A DNA stretch of 64,000 nucleotides, from positions 24,919 to 88,918 of the forward strand of contig MU616597.1 of the NCBI GenBank assembly GCA_025201705.1. The letters run 5' to 3'. Position 1 is the first letter of the stretch; every line of letters begins with the position of its first letter. The notes beneath the pieces are model-generated. The model was not told the DNA's origin. It worked only from the letters and a program-made list of their open reading frames with translations, and searched no databases. Positions 57,795 to 64,000 of this stretch are shown one piece after another. The position numbers and the translations under genes are program-made. Source of the DNA: Dissophora ornata (lineage: Eukaryota; Mortierellomycota; Mortierellomycetes; Mortierellales; Mortierellaceae).

Positions 57795-60000
57795 ATGAAT
57801 TCGCTGACAGAGTACCTTACCAGCCGTCAGCATAATAAGAAGGAGCTCTCGGACGTGTTTCTCGGCTACACTCGCTCTGTCGCTGAGTACTGCAAAAAGG
57901 CAAAGTGCAAGCGGCCCACGCTCACCGCTGAAAATCTCCGTAATGAGTACGTAGGACTCAAGACCCCTGGTGATGCCTCAGAGGGTGCAGATGAAGTCGC
58001 TTTAACAATGATACAGACAAGCGTGGCGACGACTGTGGAGTCTCATCAGCGTACGAGTCTCCAGTGGAACTGTGTAATATGCTTTTGAGGGTGTTGGCTC
58101 ATGGTTGCGTTCTCTGCTCTGACTCTGCTTCTGTAGGTCGGCATGATAAGAGGAAAAGGAGCTGTACAGACGAAGGGACCCAGTTGGTTACGGTGGAGAA
58201 GGTGGCGGAGCCACAGAAAGTGGACGAGCCCGAGGATGGGGACGAGTTCAAGGAGGTGGGGGGGGGGGCGGTTGCAAGTGCAAGAGGCAAGAAGAAGAAT
58301 CGCAAGACAGTCCCCGTCTCTGAGAACTGCTGGCAAGCAGACCTCATTAGTAGCTGAATGTTTGAGTGTCTGCAGCCGATGTTTCTCAGTGAGTTCATAT
58401 TTCTATTCGTCATCAATAGCATTTTGGAGAAGACAACGTTATCATACCTGACCCATCCTGTGAGCTGTCCCCCAACCATCGAGGTCTATTCCTGCTAGCC
58501 AGGGATCGGTTGATGTCCTACCAGTCCCTTGCACAAGCTTGAGAAGGACTGTATTCTACGACACATTCATCGCGAAGGCGTACGATCAGTGCATGGAAGA
58601 AAGCTTCGATAGTCACCAGCAGGTCGTGTCGTAGTTAGAAAAGTTCAAAAACTCGATGGATTTGGGTGCTGATGCGTCTATGGTAAGGGACGACGCCTCA
58701 GTTGATAAGGCTGAGCTGACCGAGGCAAGGTGGAAGTTCGGCATCAGTGCCAGGACAACGCAGGAGACGGTGTTGGAGGTGGTGGAACAGCAGTCAACTC
58801 CCGTTAAATGCCACCCGCCGCACTGACATTTTCACCACTTGAATTCTCATTATATTTTTTTACTATGCATTTCTTTTCGTTGTAACGACATTCCCATACA
58901 ATCGCTTATCACGACACCTCCAAATCTCTGTAGCGCAAGTTTTTTTGAGATAGCCCAATCTGATTTCTGCTCTTGCGTCCTCCATCTCCTCACTTCCAAC
59001 ATACAGATGCGACCTGGCGATTGAGCGGCCGTTCGGCTCTGCACTGTCCGAGGCCGACTGTCTCAACGCCTGGACCAACATCTTTAAGGCCATGCGTCCA
59101 GATGGCCTTACCATGAGCACGTAAGGGACAATTTCAAATACGCTAGTTGTGTCCCTGTTCTCTTGCTAGCCTATACTCATTGCTTTCTTGCATGTTTTCT
59201 ATTGTTGCTAGAGGCGAGACAAACCTCCGGTCGACCAAGACGGTCCTGGGCGAGCTCGCTGATGAGTACGGGAACGAGGGTAGCGAGGCTGGACGGCGAG
59301 TTGATCTCAAGTTCAGCCATGGTATCATCGAAGTCGCCAACGTGGAGCTTAATTCTCCCTCTCAGAAAAGGACCGCAAGAGTAAAACAAACGCGAAATAG
59401 TCTCAGACTCGGCCGCTACATTCAGCGGCAGCCCGAAACGCTGGGTGTTCATTCTCCTCAGATCTTGTGTGGAGACATCACTGGTATGCAACAAAATGCA
59501 ACGGAACGTATTTGACACTCTTTGTTTTGATCAATCAAGTTTGGTTTGCTTGCTGACATGAATGCTGTTGATTCTTTCTCGATAGGCTACATGGCGATCT
59601 TGTACGTGGCTGGCAAAGTGACTAGCCATGTGGCCGAGCTCCCCACGACAAGAACTGCCTTGAAGAACTTCCTGGACGGTTCCACACTCTCATGTATTGT
59701 CAACTTCATGGTAAGTTCCAAGAAACGTATGTGTCGCTCAGCAATGAACCCCTCTACTACTTCGTGCTGACATGAGTAATTCTTACCGCCAATGTCTTCC
59801 TTTGATAGGAGCGACTTGCGGAACTAGGGGGAAAAGCACACGAAGCTTTTGAAATCTGTGAGGCACAGGAGAGTGAGACAGAGCTCGAAGGAGATGTGGA
59901 ATATGAGGAGATGCCTAGGCACAGTGCCCCCAAGTCCGTAGAGGAGACAGTGATACTCACTCCAAAGAGAAAGCGTTCCTTGAAGCCGCCTGAACCCTAA
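57795..60000 (+). pseudogene. Broken member of a probably multi-copy fungal family
   Basis: Coding pieces lie in order with intact splice sites. Exon 57795-58050 starts MNSLTEYLTSRQHNKK and joins in frame to 58137 (RRHDKRKRS...), but that frame stops at TGA 58355-58357. A later piece, about 58558-58823 (FYDTFIAKAYDQCMEESF... to ...VVEQQS), contains TAG at 58632-58634 and ends at TGA 58824. The 3' part is clean: about 59008-59120, 59212-59483, 59586-59710, 59809-60000, with ESDC-like SEADCLNAWTNIF, GETNLRSTK, VDLKFSHGIIEVANVE, GYMAILYVAGKV and a basic end. The VDLKFSH...EVANVE part resembles the D...E-x-N/K core of PD-(D/E)XK nucleases, only as a guess. I recall similar proteins as repeated in Mortierella-like genomes. 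Two stops and a missing middle argue for decay; an alternative spliced form that skips them is possible. Confidence 0.6.
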
Positions 60001-60116
60001 AGTTCACATGAGACCCCAGCCCTCGCTGTCTCTCTATCTCGGACGGACACACTTTTTCTTTCGCTGCGCTGCAATCACTGGCTGGGTCCATGTGCGCTTT
60101 GAATAATGAACAAAAG

Positions 60117-60122
60117 AATAAA
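60117..60122 (+). terminator. AATAAA downstream of the broken gene
   Basis: Exact AATAAA 117 bases after the last stop; further copies near 60152 and 60167. The remaining bases to 60446 hold no gene. Confidence 0.4.
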
Positions 60123-60446
60123 GATTGAAGTCCATTACAGAAAGACTATCAATAAAACATCCGAGTCGAATAAATTGATAACAGTTGTGTTCTATGTAGC
60201 CTAACACGCGCCAATCCTATGGAAAATAATATGCGCAAACATTCTATTCAAGCGGAATGCATCATTCTAAGGCACTTCACTCAGGACGAACTGCAGGGAT
60301 GTGTTGAATGTCCTCGATTAAGTATTATTAAAAAGTATGGTATGTGGAGTCTTCAGCATCAAACACGAAAAAAAAAACTACTAGTATAGGAATTAAGCGC
60401 GCCTCTCTGTTATACAATTAAAGGACTTGTCATGATGCTTTCTGAT

Positions 60447-62213
60447 TTAGACTGCAAAGTTGGGTTGTGTCAATGAGTCAATATATCCCGAGGACATATT
60501 TGTAGACCGGCGCCACTCTTTGACTGCATCGCTGAGTCGCGTCCGCTTCTCATCGAGACCAGCGTGGATCATGATTGGAGCTGAGCTGCCATGGTTCTGA
60601 CTATGACTGGAAGCGAACATGGGTGTTGTTGGCGACGGTGTCGCCGAAGACGTCTGTGAGGACGACGTGAAGATGGAGTTTGTCAACGAAGGTGTTCGTC
60701 CTGCTGAGGACGGCCATCCTCCAGCCCCTAATCTTGCTCCTGCTCCTGTCGATGTCGAGACCAGAGAAAGTGGTTGAGGTTTGGACTTTTTACGAAGCAC
60801 AGAGTTGAGGAAGAAATCGTCGTCGCAGCTCTCGTCGATGATATAAGGAGAGAGGAGGGGGCCAGAGCCGTCGTGCTCGGGATACCTTTCTTCCTCTTCT
60901 TCTTCTTTCCTATCCTGATCTTGTGCGAATTCCTGCTCCTTCGCCTCTTCCTTGTATTGGATCTCGACTGGGTAATCGCTGGCGGTGGGCCATCGCTCCT
61001 CTTCCTCCTCTTCGTACTGGGCCTCGACGTTACAATCACTGATAGGTCTCTGCTCCTCGACAATGGGGGTGATACTCTCAGACCCCTCGAACGTCATAGC
61101 GTCCTCCGAATGGCCCGATCGCGTCGACTGAACGGACCGAATAGATCTTCGCGACGTACGAGAAGAGGACGATGTAATCCTATTCAGCAGTGTCGGATGT
61201 GCTACGCCATTATCTCTCTCCGCACCAACAGCAGCAGTAGCAGCAGTGGTATGGATATTCCTGCTATGGACAGCATCTGTCAACCAGTCCTCATGGAATT
61301 CCAGCGAAGACCACGGTACATCTGGAAGGCTAGGCAAGGCATCAGGCAAAGCCGGCAATGTTCCAGTCTTCTTGGTCATGGCAGTGAGTCCAAGGGCTTC
61401 GATCGGACTGGATGGACCGCCTGCAAGATTCGCCGATCGACCTGAATTCGCTGTCGCGGCCGTAGAAAGGGGCGACAGTGAAGGCGAGTTCGCTGACCGC
61501 AGCGAAGAGTTGTCCGCTGTGGTCGAAGGTCCAGAAGACGATGACGACGATGATGATGAATGTAGGAACTTAGGCACGAATCTGCCAAATAGTTTTGAGG
61601 ATCTTGCCGAACTGCCCTTGGTCGTGCTGGCGGCATTGGCAGTAGCAGCATTAATAGTGGTGGCAGTGGTAGTAGTGGTCGTAGCATTAATGGTTGTAGC
61701 AGTGGAAGTAGTAGTAGTAGTAGTAGTGGATGTCAGAGTTGGACTGGATAGGATTGAGGTATTGTCAGCTACTGAAGAGATATCCGAGTAGATGCTGCCA
61801 GTATGGCTTCCTCGTCGGATGCTTGATTCCCAATCAACGGGTGACTTAGGCGGGGGAACGGGAGCATTGTGATCTCGCCTCGCAGATGGTCTGGCCATTT
61901 CAGGACTGGCGATAGCAGCCGTAGCAGTAGGCGCGCGAGGAAGTGTAACGGTAGCGGTAGTCGAGACGGGCGTGTATGCGTCTTGCATGGTTGGGAAAGT
62001 TGTTGTGGATGGCGCGCTGGCATTGGTTCGGTTCTACGACAGGTAAAAGTGTGGACATCGTGTCAGCAGCTTTCAACGAATCACAAATGGACCAAAGATA
62101 ACATCAACACGTCTCGGATGTGTGCGCCGCCCTCATTATTATTATTTTTCAGGCACATCCTTTTAGTTTAGGTTGCACGCATGATTGTTTTTCGTTTTTG
62201 AAATTCTCAGGAA

Positions 62214-62253
<40 letters not shown>

Positions 62254-63224
62254 AATACACAGAAAACAGAACTGATCGAGATAAACATCATAATTACCAT
62301 TTGTAATGATGCTGCAAAGGACACAGGTCTAGCCTTTGCCTTGAAGTCTGCGCGCGTCCTCAGCGTAATATTAGATGGCTCTTGTGAAGCGAGAGCACCA
62401 CCAGTAGCAGGGGTGAGCGTTCGAGGAGGGGTTGAGGGCCCTGACGGCGCAGACACTCCATGGGATGGATGTTGGTCACCATCTCGAAGGGCCTCGAGGA
62501 TGCCAAGGACAAGTTTCCCGCCAGTACCATTCTCGCTCCGATGTTTGCGATGTACTAGCGTATCTGCATAATAAGGTACATGGTCGTTGTGACCACCACC
62601 TGACGACGCATAGTGAGAGCCGACGTTGTCGTTGTGTTTGGTTTTGCTGCCCTCTCGGCTCGATTCCAGGGTCAGGGCAGCAGTGGGGTGAGTGATGATC
62701 GTGAGAGAATGCCGCGTCATTGTTGAGTGTGGGTTGTTGGTAGGACAAGCCGACAGCCCCTCGGTTTGTGCACTTGTGAAACTGCCGTTTTTGTATTTGT
62801 TTGTTGTGTGGTTCTTATCGCTCTGATGATGATGAAATTGTGAGGAAGGATATTCACCCAGCAAAGATGGCTGTTGATCTGCGCTGACCGTTGTAGCTCC
62901 TGCGGAGTTGTTCCCCTGCATCGTCATTGGGGTTAACGAAGGGGATGACGAGCCTTTTTGGTGTGAGGATCGCCTACGACCATGATCACGGACATGTTCA
63001 TTGAAGGAGTTGCGGTGAAGTTGATGGAGGGAGGCTGTGGAGAGGGTAGCGATGGGTGCAAATCCAGGAGAAGAAGGCGATTTGGGGGAAGGGGGTACAA
63101 CAATGACATCCTCTCCCTCGGCAAAGGTTGTTGGTGTGCGAGATCGCTCGTATGCGTGGCTGGAGAGTCTCCTTGCTCGACTGAGGAGTGCCTCGGCAGC
63201 CTGTGAAGGAGCAAGAGTAGCCAT
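60447..63224 (-). CDS. Unrecognised Ser/Thr-rich protein, 2 exons, 837 aa
   Basis: Exons 63224-62298 and 62033-60447; both junctions are in phase 0, so the two long frames on this strand form one gene, with no ATG needed for the second. I recognise no domain. Visible parts: an N-terminal helix-like stretch ([20 protein letters not shown]), a His/Asn/Gln-rich middle, a long Thr/Ala run (about residues 420-455), a basic patch with [16 protein letters not shown] that could bind membrane, an acidic Glu-rich stretch, and a C-terminal block ([32 protein letters not shown]) that looks ordered. Probably a cytoplasmic regulatory protein, mostly disordered. The intron holds a long CA/TG repeat. C/T-rich sequence on the coding strand lies just upstream of the start (63260-63400). 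Confidence 0.75.
62215..62251. repeat. Microsatellite (CA)18 inside an intron
   Basis: About 37 bases of perfect CA dinucleotides, read as (TG)n on the transcribed sense strand, 46-82 bases downstream of the 5' splice site at 62297. Confidence 0.95.
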
Positions 63225-63961
63225 GCTGGTTGGGTAGAAACGATATGGGCGTTATTTGCTTTTAGAGAAAGAGGGGGGGAGAAAGTGTGTGTGTGAGAGA
63301 GAGAAGGAGATGAGAGCGTGGAAGGGAATGAGGAATGAGGTGAGGGAATGAGGAAGACAATGGGAGAGAGAGAAGAAAAGAGACGAGGAGAAAGGACGAA
63401 GGTGTAGTTCAAAGAAAACAGTGTGCTATTGAGATCATCCCCGACCATGGCATGATTGGCATGACATGACAAGAAGAATTTCCACAGGAACACCCCACCC
63501 CAGATCCCGAGAGCAGCTGCGTGTTTGGTCGAACCTGCTTGGTTTAAACCCTCATCGCTCTCTAGCCCCCTTGTACGCTCTCCGTCCAACCTTGTTGCCT
63601 TGCATCCATACCTGCTGACCAGATAGCAGCGATCCGTTGCTCCTGGCATCCTCTATTCATGGCAAAGCCCAGCGCGGACAATCACTTCCGTTTGTCGATT
63701 GGGCTGTGACATGTACCGAGGACAACGACGCAAACTCCACACTCCACCAGCTGAGTTGGGCCAGACAGGCAGGGTTTCCGTGAATGAAGTGTGCATTTCT
63801 TCGGTTGGTTAGAACAGCGCGGTAAGAATAGACGTGTGCATGGAGTGTTTGAGAGCCAAGAATGACGGCAATGATGACACAGTAGTATCCTGTCAAGTCG
63901 ATTCCTTCGATAGTCGCACGCGATAAGCATGAAAGTTCGTTGATCCGCCAATTGGTCCATC

Positions 63962-64000
<39 letters not shown>
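63225..64000. other. Upstream region of the 837-aa gene and window end
   Basis: No gene supported. A GA-rich tract at 63260-63400 (C/T-rich on the minus strand) fits the promoter pattern of the window. Minus-strand frames at 62933-63649 and 63657-63960 have no domain. Confidence 0.5.
63966..64000. repeat. Run of 35 T at the window end
   Basis: Uninterrupted T from 63966 to the last base; the true length is unknown because it meets the window edge. Confidence 0.95.

Noticed and set aside
63525..63545. GGTCGAACCTGC (also near 42820), read on the minus strand like a tRNA B box
   Set aside because: No matching A box or acceptor stem at the right distance in either place; no tRNA gene was found in the window.

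Overview
The window is fungal nuclear DNA. Genes are split by short introns (mostly 60-150 bp) with GTRNGT-type donors and YAG acceptors. Intergenic stretches are 0.1-3 kb, and pyrimidine-rich tracts lie in front of coding starts. The proteins are long, with many Gln/Ser/Thr/acidic low-complexity segments. The gene set (laccase-like oxidase, Tea4/Bud14-type SH3 protein, fungal complex I and IV subunits, MRP-type ABC transporter, CENP-B/Tigger relic) suggests an early-diverging, Mucoromycota-like fungus, most likely Mortierellales; that placement is from memory of such proteins, not from a search. The exon models below were built by hand: every stated junction has GT/AG ends and keeps the reading frame.

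Layout. 1-2877: 5'-truncated PPR protein (+). 3097-5368: laccase-like multicopper oxidase (-), convergent with it. 5369-8115: no gene seen. 8116-9118: secreted phosphoesterase/acid phosphatase (+). 10749-16475: 1812-residue SH3 + Ras-association polarity-type protein (+). 18939-20804: decayed CENP-B/Tigger transposase (-). 21392-26693: 1665-residue ABCC transporter (+). 26784-27723: calcineurin B (-). 27979-30199: acetyl-CoA transporter (-). About 31060-32800: two diverged direct repeats flanking a degenerate minisatellite. 32898-36212: Kelch/BTB/polyQ protein (-). 36213-39457: gene-poor. 39458-40820: GTP cyclohydrolase II (-), divergent from 41591-42552: cytochrome oxidase subunit Va/Cox6 (+). 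42553-44564: no gene seen. 44565-46104: ribosomal protein uL2 (-). 47184-49197: Eis-like GNAT acetyltransferase (+). 49575-50812: complex I 30 kDa subunit NDUFS3 (-), divergent from 51356-53304: polynucleotide kinase 3'-phosphatase (+). 53456-57366: very acidic protein with SUMO-interaction-like motifs (+). 57795-60000: broken copy of a probably multi-copy fungal family (+). 60447-63224: unrecognised Ser/Thr-rich protein (-). The window ends in a 35-base T run.

No operon-like system or gene cluster with a single shared job is visible; this is mostly ordinary housekeeping and regulatory content. Points most worth a second look: micro-exons that carry catalytic motifs (32 nt in the laccase, 17 nt in uL2), an in-frame upstream start that may give the DNA-repair enzyme PNKP a mitochondrial form, the SIM-bearing acidic protein directly behind PNKP, the repeat-flanked minisatellite at 31-33 kb, and the insertion in the second nucleotide-binding domain of the ABC transporter.
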